64,000 nt of DNA from Marinibacterium anthonyi (GCA_003217735.2 CP031585.1:2963501-3027500); one strand, 5' to 3'; positions 1 to 8,940 are shown, counted from the stretch's first letter. The notes: a model not told the origin generated them from the letters alone. Numbers and translations are program-made.

Positions 1-166
1 CGTTCCAGGCACCCGATCCGTGAAAGCTGCCGTCCTGGGCGACGCCGTCGTCAAGACCGGTGTCGTCGTTCTCGCCCCCGGGCAGGAAATCCCACAGGCC
101 GACAAGGTTTGCCGAATAGATATTGTCAAATTCCTCGACCGAGCCGGGCGTCGTACTGTGCGTCAT
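1..166 (-). CDS. 5' end of a secreted-type protein, LamG/Hint-like family candidate (partial)
   Basis: Only the first 55 codons are present; the gene runs off the left edge of the window. The start ATG (164-166) has a strong Shine-Dalgarno AAGGAG about 6 bases upstream. The visible protein contains NLVGLWDFLPGGENDDTG followed by LDDGVAQDGSFHGSG. I associate that pattern with the start of LamG-like or Hint/RTX-associated extracellular proteins of Rhodobacteraceae, but no complete domain can be seen. There is no classical N-terminal signal peptide, which fits type I secretion. Function is unassigned. Confidence 0.55.
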   Translation of the reverse strand, partial: MTHSTTPGSVEEFDNIYSANLVGLWDFLPGGENDDTGLDDGVAQDGSFHGSGAWN

Positions 167-868
167 CTTTCACTCCTTGGCAGCACCGAAGTGCTTCCGC
201 CCGAAAACGGCGGCCTTTGCCCCCTGGCGCGACCCGGTTGGTCAGCGGTCATTCGCGACACACGTGCACATGGCACGACCCATCCGGCCGGTGCCCGACC
301 TTGTCGGGCTCCGTCACAACGGGACGCCCGGCGCAAATACCGGGCCTCCGACCTTCCAGTGTCCCCAAAGCGCCGAAATCGGCGCCGTCACGAATGGTCG
401 CGATTGCGACCGGCAGTCTTCGCCCCGCAGTAGGGCTATCGCCTGACTATCGCCGCATTTGCATCGATCAAAGCGAAAAAGCGTCTCAAAAATTCCACTA
501 TTTGCCCCGAAAGGGCCTGTTACAGCTTATGGTAGAGTTGACCTTCTGCACATCGCACCGACCGACACGGGCGTGACTTCGGCATATAGCCTTGATTCAA
601 ATGACATTTCCCAAACGTCCTACGCAGGCGGCCAGGCCGGGATGGCCCGTCGGACTGGCGTCGCGGAAAAAGGATGCAATGGTTAACAAATCCGCGACCC
701 AAGCGCGCAGGCAGGGCGCGCGGCGGTGGATTGTCCCTTGCTTCGGGGAAATCCGGCGATGGATCAGGGATTGTGCAGGGCGGCAGGCGAACAGACCGGG
801 AATCGTGGCGCTTTGCAGTGGAAACCGCGCGCCCGGCACGCCCCGTTCAAATCCCGCCTGCCCCGGTT
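167..868. other. 702-base gap without a supported gene
   Basis: This stretch separates two minus-strand genes. Reading frames across it are short, overlapping and lack good ribosome binding sites. About 440-620 is clearly richer in A+T than the surroundings and probably holds the promoter of the partial gene at 1-166. I could not pick a convincing -35/-10 pair or repeat. Confidence 0.5.
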
Positions 869-2029
869 TCAGCCGGTTCTGGCCAGGATATCGACCACCA
901 TCGTGATCTCGCCTTCCGTCAGGTCGACGGCGCCGGGAAGTCCGATATGGGTCGCGCTCAATGCTTCGGTCACGGGAAGATCATCGTGCCCACGCGCCGC
1001 CAGGAAGGGTTCCAGGTGCAGGCCCCGCCCGTACCAGCGGCGGCTGCCGATCCCGGCCTCGGCCAGCCGCGCGCAGACCCGGTCGGCAACGCCGTCGTCG
1101 TTGCAGTCGAACAGCACGTAGGCGCCGCTGATTTCGGGGGTGGTGCGCAGGGTGCCGGGCAGCGGGCCGGCGGCCCGGGCCGCGGCCTGATAGCATTCGG
1201 CCACCGCCGCCAGCCGCGCCCGCCGTTCGCCCCACTGGTCCAGCTGGGCCAGGCCGACGGCGGCGTGATAATCGCTGAGCTTGCCGTTGAACCCGTCGAA
1301 TTCGCAGCGCCGCGCATCGCTCATCCCGAAGTTCGATATCAGCACCGACCGCAGCCACCCCTTGGGCGCGCGCCACAGCACCGCGCCCCCTTCAGCCGTG
1401 GAAAACGCCTTGGTGGCATGCAGGCTCAGCGTGACGGGCAGATCGGCGCTGATCAGGCCGGGTTCCCGTTCGAACTGTTCGAAGGACGCGGCGGCATCGA
1501 CCACCACCGGACAACCGGTCTGGTCCTGAAACGCCTCCCACGCGGCAATGTCGGGCCGCTTGCCATAGGCGGCGACGGTGATCACCACCCCGGCCCGTTC
1601 CAGCGCCGGATGGAAGGCCAGCGCGCCGGGGTCCAGCATCCAGGTCTCGGGATCGACATCCAGGAAAAAGGGCGTGTACCCGCAGCGCATCGCCGCCTGC
1701 GCGGTGGCCACGAAACTGTAGGCCGGCATCAGCGCCAGCGGACGTTCGGACGGCGCGGCGCCCGCATGGGCCAGGATTGCCGCCTCGATCGCGGCGGTGC
1801 CGTTGGACAGCAGCGCGACCGAAAATTCCTCGGCCCCGAACTGCGCGCCCAGACGCTTTTCCAGCTCCCACACCAGCGGACCACGGTTCGAATACCAGCG
1901 CGACGCGTCGATCCGATCGAGGTAAGGCGCGATGGCGGCATGGGTCGGCAGCAGCGGCCGCTGCACCTGTGTCAGGGAAACCGAGGCGGAATTGTGGCCC
2001 TTATGACCTGACACGCGTCCCAAACCCAT
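869..2029 (-). CDS. DegT/DnrJ/EryC1/StrS-family PLP aminotransferase
   Basis: A 386-residue protein of the sugar aminotransferase fold type I family, which usually makes amino sugars for surface glycans or secondary metabolites. The PLP lysine is K207 in HATKAF, and the cofactor-pyridine aspartate is about D178 in VVVDAAASF. The substrate-side segment SNGTAA near residue 75 and PAYSFVATA near 102 also fit. I chose ATG 2029 (MGLGRVSG) because a G-rich ribosome binding site lies directly upstream; the 17 extra in-frame codons before it look non-coding. It is divergent from phnM with a 267-base gap. No glycan genes are nearby, so the substrate is unknown. Confidence 0.85.
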   Translation of the reverse strand: MGLGRVSGHKGHNSASVSLTQVQRPLLPTHAAIAPYLDRIDASRWYSNRGPLVWELEKRLGAQFGAEEFSVALLSNGTAAIEAAILAHAGAAPSERPLALMPAYSFVATAQAAMRCGYTPFFLDVDPETWMLDPGALAFHPALERAGVVITVAAYGKRPDIAAWEAFQDQTGCPVVVDAAASFEQFEREPGLISADLPVTLSLHATKAFSTAEGGAVLWRAPKGWLRSVLISNFGMSDARRCEFDGFNGKLSDYHAAVGLAQLDQWGERRARLAAVAECYQAAARAAGPLPGTLRTTPEISGAYVLFDCNDDGVADRVCARLAEAGIGSRRWYGRGLHLEPFLAARGHDDLPVTEALSATHIGLPGAVDLTEGEITMVVDILARTG

Positions 2030-2172
2030 CGTCCCCCCAAGGCACCCGCCGGTCCACGGCGTTGCCCAACTGCGTAGCAAAGGGACAATTTCCGGTCAAC
2101 GCAGAGAGTGGCCCGAACCTGCCGCGGCGGTCCGGTTTAACCTTTGCGCAAGGCGGTGTATGGCGTCATCGA

Positions 2173-2215
2173 CCGTCACATGGTGGTCATGCGGCTGTCG
2201 CGCCACACGTATAAG
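2173..2215 (+). promoter_or_regulatory. PhoB-box array and -10 element in front of phnM
   Basis: Three half-sites are spaced exactly 11 bases apart: CCGTCAC (2173-2179), TGGTCAT (2184-2190) and CTGTCGC (2195-2201). They resemble the PhoB half-site CTGTCA[TC]. A good -10 hexamer, TATAAG, lies at 2210-2215, eight bases after the last half-site, close to the roughly ten seen in classic Pho promoters. The phnM start is 81 bases further on. This is a reading by eye; binding is inferred. Confidence 0.55.
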
Positions 2216-2296
2216 GCGGGTCGTCGCGCGCGTCCCCCGCACCAGGCGGTCGGGGCGCTGACAGGCGCGGTTACGGGCAGAAAAGGATCTCGGTAA

Positions 2297-3451
2297 ATGT
2301 GGCTTTCGAATGCAACCCTTGTCGGACCCGATGCGGTCTATTCCGGAGCCATCAGGATCGCCGACGGGCGGATCGAGGAGATCACGCGGGACCCGGTCGA
2401 CGGCGAGGCGATCGATTGCCAGGGCATGCTGCTGACGCCGGGGCTGATCGACATGCACGGCGACATGATCGAACAGGAACTTGAACCGCGCGCGCAGGTG
2501 CATTTCCCCACCGATGTGGCGCTGAACGCGCTGGACCTGCGACTGGCGGCCTCGGGCGTGACCACGGCCTATGCGGCGGTCTCCTTCGCGGCCGGCACCT
2601 CCAAGGGGCAGCGGCGGTCCTATGATCACACGTCCGACGTGATCCGCGCGCTGGATGCCGCGCGGCCCCGGCTGAGGGTCGATCACAAGGTCCACGCGCG
2701 CTTTGACATCACCTTCCAGGACGCGCTGGCCGTGGTCGAGGCGCTGATCGAGGACGGCACCGTCGACCTGGTGTCGCTGATGGATCACACGCCGGGCCAG
2801 GGGCAGTACCGCGACATCGAACGCTTTGCCCGGCAGCTGGCCTATGCGCGCGGCATCGAACAGGGACAGGCCGAACAGCTGGTCGCCGACAAGATCGCCG
2901 ACCGCGCCCGCCCGGCCGAGGTGATCGCCGCGACGCTGCGCGACATCGCCGACCTGTGCGCGCGTTCCGGCGTGCCGATGGCGTCCCACGACGACGACAC
3001 CCCCGAAAAGGTCGAACTGATGGCCGGCCTTGGCGTGCGGATCAGCGAATTCCCGGTGACCGAGGACGCCGCCGCCGCCTGCCGCGCCCACGGTCTGGTC
3101 ACCGCCATGGGCGCGCCGAACGCGCTGCGCGGCCAGTCCTATTCCGGCAACCTCTCGGCGCGGCAGGCTCATGCCCTGGGCCACCTGGACATCCTGGCCG
3201 CCGATTATCACCCCGCCGCCATCATGCCCGCCCTGCTGATCCTGGCCGAAACCGATCCGCGCGGCCTGCCCGGCGCCGTCGCCATGGCCACCGACACGCC
3301 GGCGCGCGCGCTTGGCCTGTCGGATCGCGGCCGGCTGGAACCGGGCCTGCGCGCCGACCTCGCCGTGTTCGATCCGTCCAGCGCCGGGCGCTGCCTGGCG
3401 GTCTGGTCGGCGGGCCGGCTGATACATTGGGATGGCACGCTTAGGATGTAA
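2297..3451 (+). CDS. phnM: PhnM, alpha-D-ribose 1-methylphosphonate 5-triphosphate diphosphatase
   Basis: A 384-residue amidohydrolase-superfamily protein. PhnM removes pyrophosphate from the triphosphate intermediate of the C-P lyase pathway before bond cleavage. Family signatures in order: metal motif DMHGD (about residue 51), LMDHTPGQGQ (about 160), ASHDDDT (about 233), MGAPNALRG and ADYHPA near 290. They match the E. coli pattern, including MDH[ST]PGQ. Length is normal. The start has an AAGGAT ribosome binding site. It is the first gene behind the upstream PhoB-like array and is followed by phnC after 136 bases. PhnG-L, which would make its substrate, are not in this window. Confidence 0.9.
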   Translation: MWLSNATLVGPDAVYSGAIRIADGRIEEITRDPVDGEAIDCQGMLLTPGLIDMHGDMIEQELEPRAQVHFPTDVALNALDLRLAASGVTTAYAAVSFAAGTSKGQRRSYDHTSDVIRALDAARPRLRVDHKVHARFDITFQDALAVVEALIEDGTVDLVSLMDHTPGQGQYRDIERFARQLAYARGIEQGQAEQLVADKIADRARPAEVIAATLRDIADLCARSGVPMASHDDDTPEKVELMAGLGVRISEFPVTEDAAAACRAHGLVTAMGAPNALRGQSYSGNLSARQAHALGHLDILAADYHPAAIMPALLILAETDPRGLPGAVAMATDTPARALGLSDRGRLEPGLRADLAVFDPSSAGRCLAVWSAGRLIHWDGTLRM

Positions 3452-3471
3452 TAGGCCTTGTCACTGGCCAT

Positions 3472-3489
3472 ATGACGGTCGGATGACAA
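3472..3489 (-). promoter_or_regulatory. Possible reverse-oriented PhoB box
   Basis: On the minus strand TTGTCAT and CCGTCAT are separated by four bases, each six of seven to the CTGTCAT half-site. It points away from phnC and lies just after phnM, so its role is unclear; it may help cooperative binding with the plus-strand array at 3513-3541. Confidence 0.3.
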
Positions 3490-3495
3490 GGTTCC

Positions 3496-3557
3496 CGCCT
3501 TTGTGAAATTGTCTTTCACACAGGCGTCAACGGGCTGTCATCTTCGACACCTAGACA
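3496..3557 (+). promoter_or_regulatory. PhoB-box array overlapping an inverted repeat, upstream of phnC
   Basis: Half-sites CTTTCAC (3513-3519), GCGTCAA (3524-3530) and CTGTCAT (3535-3541) are spaced 11 bases apart, the layout of a PhoB-bound array. A weak -10, TAGACA (3552-3557), lies ten bases after the last half-site. The array overlaps a near-perfect inverted repeat with arms 3496-3508 and 3514-3526, 12 of 13 pairs and a 5-base centre. That repeat could be a second operator. phnC starts at 3588. Confidence 0.5.
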
Positions 3558-3587
3558 CCTCCGGACCAACACCGGAGTGCCCGTGTC

Positions 3588-4391
3588 ATGACCACCACCC
3601 TGTCCCTGTCCGGCGTCACCCGGCATTTCGGCGACACCCGCGCCGTGGATGGCGTGACGCTTCAGATCCGGCAGGGCCAGTTCGTGGGCGTCATCGGCCG
3701 CTCGGGCGCCGGCAAATCCACGCTTCTGCGCCTGATCAACCGGCTTATCGACCCCTCCGAGGGGTCGATTTCGTTTGACGGGGCCGAGATCACGACCCTG
3801 AAGGGCAGATCCCTGCGCCACTGGCGCCGCGATTGCGCGATGATCTTCCAGCAGTTCAACCTGGTCGACCGGCTGGACGTGCTGACCAACGTGCTGATCG
3901 GGCGGCTGGCGGACCATGGGTTCCTGTCGTCCATGGCGATGCGGTTTTCCGACGCGGAACGGACCATGGCGCTGATGGCGCTGGACCGGCTGGACCTGGT
4001 GCCGCAGGCGCTGCAGCGGGCCGGCACGCTGTCGGGCGGGCAACAGCAGCGCGTGGCGATCGCCAAGGCGCTGGTGCAACAGCCGAAAATCATGCTGGCG
4101 GATGAACCCATTGCTTCGCTCGATCCGGCCAACGCGACCCGGGTGATGGACGGGCTGAAGGCGATCAACCGCGTCGACGGGATCACCGTTCTGGTCAACC
4201 TGCACACATTGGACACCGCGCGCGCCTATTGCGACCGGATCATCGCGATGCGCGCCGGGCGGGTCATGTTCGACGGCACCGCCGCGCAGCTGACCGACGG
4301 CGTGGTGCGCGACATCTACGGCACCGACGGTCTGGCCGAGTTCAACGAGGCCGTCACGTCCACATCCGCCCGGCTGCACGCGCCGGCCTGA
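3588..4391 (+). CDS. phnC: PhnC, phosphonate ABC transporter ATP-binding subunit
   Basis: A 267-residue ABC ATPase. Walker A is GRSGAGKST (about residue 38), the Q-loop is [13 protein letters not shown], the signature is LSGGQQQR (about 149), and Walker B is IMLADEP (about 168). VNLHTLD replaces the usual H-loop context and is typical of PhnC proteins. It would power uptake of phosphonates or related P compounds through PhnE1/PhnE2 with PhnD. It is preceded by PhoB-like sites and followed after 44 bases by phnD. Confidence 0.93.
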   Translation: MTTTLSLSGVTRHFGDTRAVDGVTLQIRQGQFVGVIGRSGAGKSTLLRLINRLIDPSEGSISFDGAEITTLKGRSLRHWRRDCAMIFQQFNLVDRLDVLTNVLIGRLADHGFLSSMAMRFSDAERTMALMALDRLDLVPQALQRAGTLSGGQQQRVAIAKALVQQPKIMLADEPIASLDPANATRVMDGLKAINRVDGITVLVNLHTLDTARAYCDRIIAMRAGRVMFDGTAAQLTDGVVRDIYGTDGLAEFNEAVTSTSARLHAPA

Positions 4392-4435
4392 TCCAACGAC
4401 ACAGCAGACACCAAACGCTTTCAGGGGGACACACC

Positions 4436-5353
4436 ATGCGTTTCATCACTGCCACGGCATTCGCCGCGCTGATCGCCGCTCCGGCTTTCGCCGACGGCTG
4501 GAAGGACGACTACCAGGTCATCAAGTTCGGCATCCTGTCGGGAGAGAACGAAAAGGACCGCCTGATGCGCAACGAACCGCTGCGCGTCTTCCTGGAAGAC
4601 AAGCTGGGCGTGAAGGTCGAGATCTTTACCGCCGGCAATTACGACGGCGTGATCCAGGCCATGGCCGCCGACCAGATCGAGGTCGCCCGCTTCGGCTCGT
4701 CCTCTTACGCGGCGGTCTATACCGCGACCGACGGCGGCGTGGAACCGACGCTGACGGCGATCCAGAAGGACGGATCGACGGGGTATTATTCCATCGTGGT
4801 GACCCGCTGCGACAGCGGGATCCAAAGCCTGGCGGACGCCAAGGGCAAGATCCACGCCTTCGCCGACCCGGATTCGACCTCGGGTTACGCGGTGCCCTAT
4901 TACAACATGATCACCAAGGAAGGCTTCAAGCCCGAGGAATATTTCGGCACCGTCACCTTTGGCGGCAGCCACGAGGCCGACGTGCAGGGCGTCTACCAGG
5001 GCACCTTCGATACCGCGTCGACCTACCAGAACAACGATGCCGACGGGATCTACCAGCGCATGGAAGCCAAGGGGATGATCGACAAGGGCGTGATCTGCAA
5101 GATCTGGGAAAGCCCCGAGATCACGTCGGGCCCCTGGACCTTCCGCACCAACCTGCCCCCGGAGATGATCGAGGACGTGACCGCCGCGATCGAGTCCTTC
5201 CCGACCGAAGACCCGGACGGCTATGCGCTTTATTCCTCGTTCAGCGCGGATGACCCGAACCCCGAGGTCGGCTTTACCCGCGTCGATCACGACCGCTACC
5301 AGTGGATCGTCGACATGCGCGACTGGATCAAGAAGCAGCGCCGCGGCTCGTAA
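4436..5353 (+). CDS. phnD: PhnD, periplasmic phosphonate-binding protein
   Basis: A 305-residue solute-binding protein. A Sec signal peptide (MRFITATAFAALIAAPAFA) is cleaved after about residue 19. The mature protein carries the family features FGILSGENEKDR, ARFGSSSYAAVY (about 83) and FADPDSTSGYAVP, which contains the phosphonate-contacting Ser/Thr stretch. The start follows a strong TCAGGGGGAC ribosome binding site. An in-frame extension into the end of phnC is not needed. A hairpin-rich spacer follows before phnE1, which may protect the 3' end of the phnCD message. Confidence 0.93.
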   Translation: MRFITATAFAALIAAPAFADGWKDDYQVIKFGILSGENEKDRLMRNEPLRVFLEDKLGVKVEIFTAGNYDGVIQAMAADQIEVARFGSSSYAAVYTATDGGVEPTLTAIQKDGSTGYYSIVVTRCDSGIQSLADAKGKIHAFADPDSTSGYAVPYYNMITKEGFKPEEYFGTVTFGGSHEADVQGVYQGTFDTASTYQNNDADGIYQRMEAKGMIDKGVICKIWESPEITSGPWTFRTNLPPEMIEDVTAAIESFPTEDPDGYALYSSFSADDPNPEVGFTRVDHDRYQWIVDMRDWIKKQRRGS

Positions 5354-5413
5354 GATGGGTCAATGACCCATCCTACGCAGGACATCACGTAGGATGGGTC
5401 GTCCCGACCCATC
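5354..5413. repeat. Alternating hairpin (REP-like) element between phnD and phnE1
   Basis: GATGGGTC (5354-5361) pairs with GACCCATC (5365-5372). A second GATGGGTC (5393-5400) pairs with GACCCATC (5406-5413). The inner arms 5365-5377 and 5388-5400 form a perfect 13-bp inverted repeat, so two mutually exclusive folds are possible. It sits between a binding-protein gene and a permease gene, as REP elements often do. Confidence 0.75.
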
Positions 5414-5432
5414 GTTCCCACCGGACAGGATC

Positions 5433-6368
5433 ATGACCGCCCTCACCGCCCCCCTTTCCAGTCCGCTCAGCACCGATATCGCCCGGTTCGAAGCCGACTA
5501 CGCCCGCCTGCGCCGCCAGCAGCGCCGCGCCTGGCTGATCGGTACGACACTGCTGATCCTGCTCTTCGCCCTCACCGCCTGGCTGGGCGATTTCTTTCGC
5601 GTCACGCAAGTGACCCTGCCGGACGGGTCACGCGACTGGCGCTGGGTCCTGCCCGCCGGCATCCCGCGCCTGGGCGAATTCGTCGAACGCACCATCCCGA
5701 CGCTGCGCTGGAACAGCCTTGGCGGCGATATCGCCAACTGGTTCTGGCGCTGGCAGACTTGGGCCCGGCTGCTGATGGAAACGATCCTCATCGCCTTCAT
5801 GGCGACCACCCTGGGCGTGATCGGCGGCTTTGTCCTGTCCTTCCCCGCCGCGCGCAACCTCGCGCCCAACCGGTGGGTCCTCTGGATCGCGCGCCGCTAC
5901 CTGGAAATCGCGCGCACCGTGCCCGACATCGTCTGGGCGCTGATCTTCGTCTACTGCTTCTCGGTCGGGCCCATGGCCGGGGTCCTGGCCATCGGGCTGC
6001 ACGCCACCGGCGCCCTGGGCAAGCTCTATTCCGAGGTCAACGAGAACATCGAGATGGGGCCATTGGACGGCGTCAAGGCCGCCGGCGGCAGCTGGTTCGA
6101 CCAGATCCGCTATGGCGCCGTGCCCCAGGTCCTGCCCAACATCGTCAGCTACACGCTGCTCCGGTTCGAGATCAACGTGCGCTCGTCGTCGATCATCGGC
6201 TATGTCGGCGCCGGCGGGCTGGGCCAGGAGTTCCGCACCGCCATGTCGTTCCAGGAATACACCGACCTGTCCGCGCTGTTCCTCATCATCCTGGTGACCG
6301 TCAGCGTCATCGACTACGGGTCCGAAAAGCTGCGCCACCGCATCATCGGACTGGACGCCCGCCCATGA
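5433..6368 (+). CDS. phnE: PhnE1, phosphonate ABC transporter permease
   Basis: A 311-residue inner-membrane permease of the BPD_transp_1 family. After a charged N-terminus there is one helix (about residues 33-50), a periplasmic loop, and a core of about five helices. The EAA loop is around VKAAGGSWFDQIRYGAVPQVLPN (in part, about residues 213-235), which docks on PhnC. The start ATG 5433 follows a CAGGA site. It overlaps phnE2 by four bases (ATGA), so the two permeases are probably made in equal amounts. Confidence 0.92.
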   Translation: MTALTAPLSSPLSTDIARFEADYARLRRQQRRAWLIGTTLLILLFALTAWLGDFFRVTQVTLPDGSRDWRWVLPAGIPRLGEFVERTIPTLRWNSLGGDIANWFWRWQTWARLLMETILIAFMATTLGVIGGFVLSFPAARNLAPNRWVLWIARRYLEIARTVPDIVWALIFVYCFSVGPMAGVLAIGLHATGALGKLYSEVNENIEMGPLDGVKAAGGSWFDQIRYGAVPQVLPNIVSYTLLRFEINVRSSSIIGYVGAGGLGQEFRTAMSFQEYTDLSALFLIILVTVSVIDYGSEKLRHRIIGLDARP

Positions 6369-7225
6369 CACGCCCCACCGACGCCCAGATCAGCGCCATG
6401 ATGCAAGCCCATCCGCTGGCCTTCCGCGACCCCGCACCGGTACGCAATCGCAAGATCGCGCTGTGGGCGGCGTTCATCGCGCTGTTTGCCTGGTGCATCT
6501 ACGACTTCAACATCACGCCCGCCCGCATCGCCGAAGGCATGGGCCGTTTCGGACGCGTGCTATCCTTCATGTTCCCGCCCCATGTCTGGCAAACCTGGGC
6601 CGAATGGTCCGAGATCCTGAAAGGGCTGGGTGAAACCCTGTCGATGGCCTTCCTTGGCACGGGGCTGGGCGCCATCGTGGCCTTTCCGCTCAGCTTCCTG
6701 GGCGCCAGCACGATCAACCGCATCTTCTGGTTCCGCATGGCCGTCCGGCGGGGGTTCGACGTGATCCGCGCGTTCGAAACCCTGATCCTCGCGCTGATCT
6801 TCATCCGCGCCTTCGGCCTTGGCCCCTTGGCCGGCATCCTCGCCATCGCGGTGTCCGAAATCGGCACCCTGGCCAAGCTGTTCTCGGAAGCGCTGGAAAA
6901 CACCTCCGACAAGCCGGCCGAAGGCGTTGTCGCGTCGGGCGGATCGCGGCCGCAGACCATCCGCTACGCGATCCTGCCGCAGGTGCTGCCCGTCTATGTC
7001 TCGATCCTGCTCTACAATTTCGAATCCAACGTCCGGTCCGGCACGATCCTGGGCATCGTCGGCGCCGGGGGCATCGGCTTCCTGCTGTCGGACCGGATCG
7101 CGGCCTATCGCTGGGACGAGGCCTGGATGATCATCTTCCTGATCATCGCCATGGTCTACGTGATCGACTGGCTGTCGGGACAGATCCGCAAGGCGCTGAT
7201 TGGCGAATGGACCGGCGCGCGGTAA
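6365..7225 (+). CDS. phnE: PhnE2, second phosphonate ABC transporter permease
   Basis: A 286-residue paralogue of the preceding permease. It has a first helix at about residues 27-45 and the transport core from about 85, with an EAA-like loop EGVVASGGSRPQTIRYA followed by LPQVLP. Two phnE genes in tandem, giving a heterodimeric channel, are common in alphaproteobacterial phosphonate loci. The start overlaps the stop of phnE1 (ATGA). A kinase-like gene begins ten bases downstream. Confidence 0.92.
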   Translation: MTRPTDAQISAMMQAHPLAFRDPAPVRNRKIALWAAFIALFAWCIYDFNITPARIAEGMGRFGRVLSFMFPPHVWQTWAEWSEILKGLGETLSMAFLGTGLGAIVAFPLSFLGASTINRIFWFRMAVRRGFDVIRAFETLILALIFIRAFGLGPLAGILAIAVSEIGTLAKLFSEALENTSDKPAEGVVASGGSRPQTIRYAILPQVLPVYVSILLYNFESNVRSGTILGIVGAGGIGFLLSDRIAAYRWDEAWMIIFLIIAMVYVIDWLSGQIRKALIGEWTGAR

Positions 7226-7235
7226 ATCCCGCCCC

Positions 7236-7742
7236 ATGCGGCGGATCATGATCATCGGCGGCCCTGCCTCGGGCAAGAGCACGCTCGCCCGCGCGATGGG
7301 CGCGCGGCTGGGCTTGCCGGTCTTTCACATGGACCATATCCACTGGCGCCCCGGCTGGATCGAACGCAGCCCGGGCGATAAGATGGCGCTGGTGAAACAG
7401 GTCGTGGCGCAGGAGTCCTGGGTGTTCGAGGGCGGCCATTCCGCCAGCAATCACCTGCGCCTAGCCCGCGCCGACCTGCTGATCTGGCTCGACGTGCCGG
7501 TCACGCTGCGGCTCTGGCGGGCCGCGCGGCGCACGATCCGCGACCGCGGCCGGGTGCGCCCGGACATGCAGCGGGATTGCCCGGAAACGGTCGCCATGCT
7601 GCCGGCGTTCTTGCGCTTTATCTGGACCACGCACCGAAGCAGCCGCGCCAAGGCGCGCGCCAGCTTCCAGGCGGCGACCATCCCCAAGCACCGCCTGACA
7701 CGCCTTGCCGAAATCAACACCTACCTGGAGACCCTGACATGA
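7236..7742 (+). CDS. P-loop kinase-like protein (AAA/topology-modulation family)
   Basis: A 168-residue protein with Walker [10 protein letters not shown] at residues 8-16. [12 protein letters not shown] (about 30) and FEGGHS (about 67) match small ATPases annotated as FlaR or topology-modulation proteins, built like adenylate kinase. It lies in the phn operon, ten bases after phnE2 and overlapping the next gene by ATGA. That is a place where phnN (ribose 1,5-bisphosphate kinase) is often found. It may do an analogous small-molecule phosphorylation, but this is inferred from position only; I cannot assign the substrate. Confidence 0.7.
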   Translation: MRRIMIIGGPASGKSTLARAMGARLGLPVFHMDHIHWRPGWIERSPGDKMALVKQVVAQESWVFEGGHSASNHLRLARADLLIWLDVPVTLRLWRAARRTIRDRGRVRPDMQRDCPETVAMLPAFLRFIWTTHRSSRAKARASFQAATIPKHRLTRLAEINTYLETLT

Positions 7743-8371
7743 GCGGAGCCGGTTCCAAGGCCCACTTGTCCGAAACCCCCACCATCCACGAGACCGCGCA
7801 GGTGGTCGATTGCACGCTTGGCGCCTGGACCGAAGTCGGCAAGGGCACACAGATGCGGCAATCCGAGATGGGGGATTATTCGTACATCACGCAGGATTGC
7901 CACGTGGTCTGGACGACGATCGGAAAATACTGTTCGATCGCCAACGCGACGCGGATCAACCCGGGCAACCACCCGACGTGGCGGATCTGCCAGCATCATT
8001 CCGTCTACCGTTCGCAAGCCTACGACATGGGACCGGACGATGCGGATTTCTTTCAGTGGCGAAAGGATCACTGGGTGACGATCGGTCACGACGTCTGGAT
8101 CGGCCATGGGGTCACGATCACCGCCGGGGTCACGGTGGGCACCGGTGCCGTCATCGGCGCGGGCGCCGTGGTGACCCGCGATGTCGCCCCCTACACCGTC
8201 GTCGGCGGCGTGCCCGCCCGGGTGCTTAAGCGCCGCTTCACCGAAGCCCAGGCCGACCGCCTGATGCGGCTTGCCTGGTGGGACTGGCCGCGCGAGAAAT
8301 TCATCGACGCGCTGCCCGATATCCGCGCGCTTTCGGTCGACCAGTTCCTCGCCGCATACGAGCCCGCATGA
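7739..8371 (+). CDS. Hexapeptide-repeat acyltransferase associated with phosphonate genes
   Basis: A 210-residue left-handed beta-helix transferase of the LbH/XAT type. Hexapeptide-like repeats span about residues 20-160, with the active-site style histidine region [13 protein letters not shown] and the run [20 protein letters not shown]. Close relatives are annotated as phosphonate-metabolism transferases in C-P lyase operons. A role like PhnO, acetylating aminophosphonates, is plausible but not shown. It overlaps the neighbouring genes at both ends by ATGA, so it is translated with them. Confidence 0.8.
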   Translation: MSGAGSKAHLSETPTIHETAQVVDCTLGAWTEVGKGTQMRQSEMGDYSYITQDCHVVWTTIGKYCSIANATRINPGNHPTWRICQHHSVYRSQAYDMGPDDADFFQWRKDHWVTIGHDVWIGHGVTITAGVTVGTGAVIGAGAVVTRDVAPYTVVGGVPARVLKRRFTEAQADRLMRLAWWDWPREKFIDALPDIRALSVDQFLAAYEPA

Positions 8372-8940
8372 GGGACGAGGCAGCCGAAGACGACAGGGTT
8401 GCCGCCCCGCCCGCGCACACGCCCAAACCGGCGCCGAAGCGCAAGGTCATCGACACCGGGTTCATCATCCTGTGCACCCTGACGCTGTCGGCCGCCGTCG
8501 CCGTGGGCGTTCTGAAGGGCTGGGACCGGGTGCTGGTCCATTCGATCGAAGGCCTGTGGTTCGTGGGCGAACTGCTGCCCAAGATCGCCTGCGGGGTCTT
8601 CGTGGCCTCGGCCCTGCCCCTGGTTCTGCCGCGCGAGACGGTGGCGAAATGGATCGGCCCCGACAGTGGCACGCGCGGGCTTGTCTGTGCGGCGCTGGCC
8701 GGCGCGGTGATCCCGGGCGGTCCGATGATGACCTTCCCGCTGGCCGCCGGCATGCTCGCCGCCGGCGCCGACATCGCCGCCGCGCTCACCTGTGTCACGG
8801 CGTGGAGCCTTTATGGCCTGAACCGCACCCTGATCTGGGAACTGTCGTTCCTGCCCGCCGACCTTGTCGGGCTCAGGGTGCTGATCTGCCTGCCCTTTCC
8901 GGTACTGGTGGGATGGGTCGCGCGGAAGATGACCGCATGA
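8368..8940 (+). CDS. Half-size permease, ArsP/DUF318-like, first half
   Basis: A 190-residue membrane protein. A hydrophilic proline/alanine-rich N-terminus of about 30 residues is followed by about five helices. The motif [19 protein letters not shown] near residue 115 matches the P-G-G-P signature of the ArsP_1 (DUF318/UPF0718) permease superfamily. Those proteins are normally about 300-350 residues with two such halves. The next gene supplies the second half and overlaps by ATGA. Substrate unknown; co-translation with phn genes suggests an organophosphorus or similar anion. Confidence 0.75.
   Translation: MRDEAAEDDRVAAPPAHTPKPAPKRKVIDTGFIILCTLTLSAAVAVGVLKGWDRVLVHSIEGLWFVGELLPKIACGVFVASALPLVLPRETVAKWIGPDSGTRGLVCAALAGAVIPGGPMMTFPLAAGMLAAGADIAAALTCVTAWSLYGLNRTLIWELSFLPADLVGLRVLICLPFPVLVGWVARKMTA

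Noticed and set aside
2163-2179. An extra GTCA pair (GCGTCAT and CCGTCAC) just before the phnM PhoB-like array
   Set aside because: The two are 10 bases apart rather than 11, so the first is not in phase with the array; only the three phased half-sites are called.
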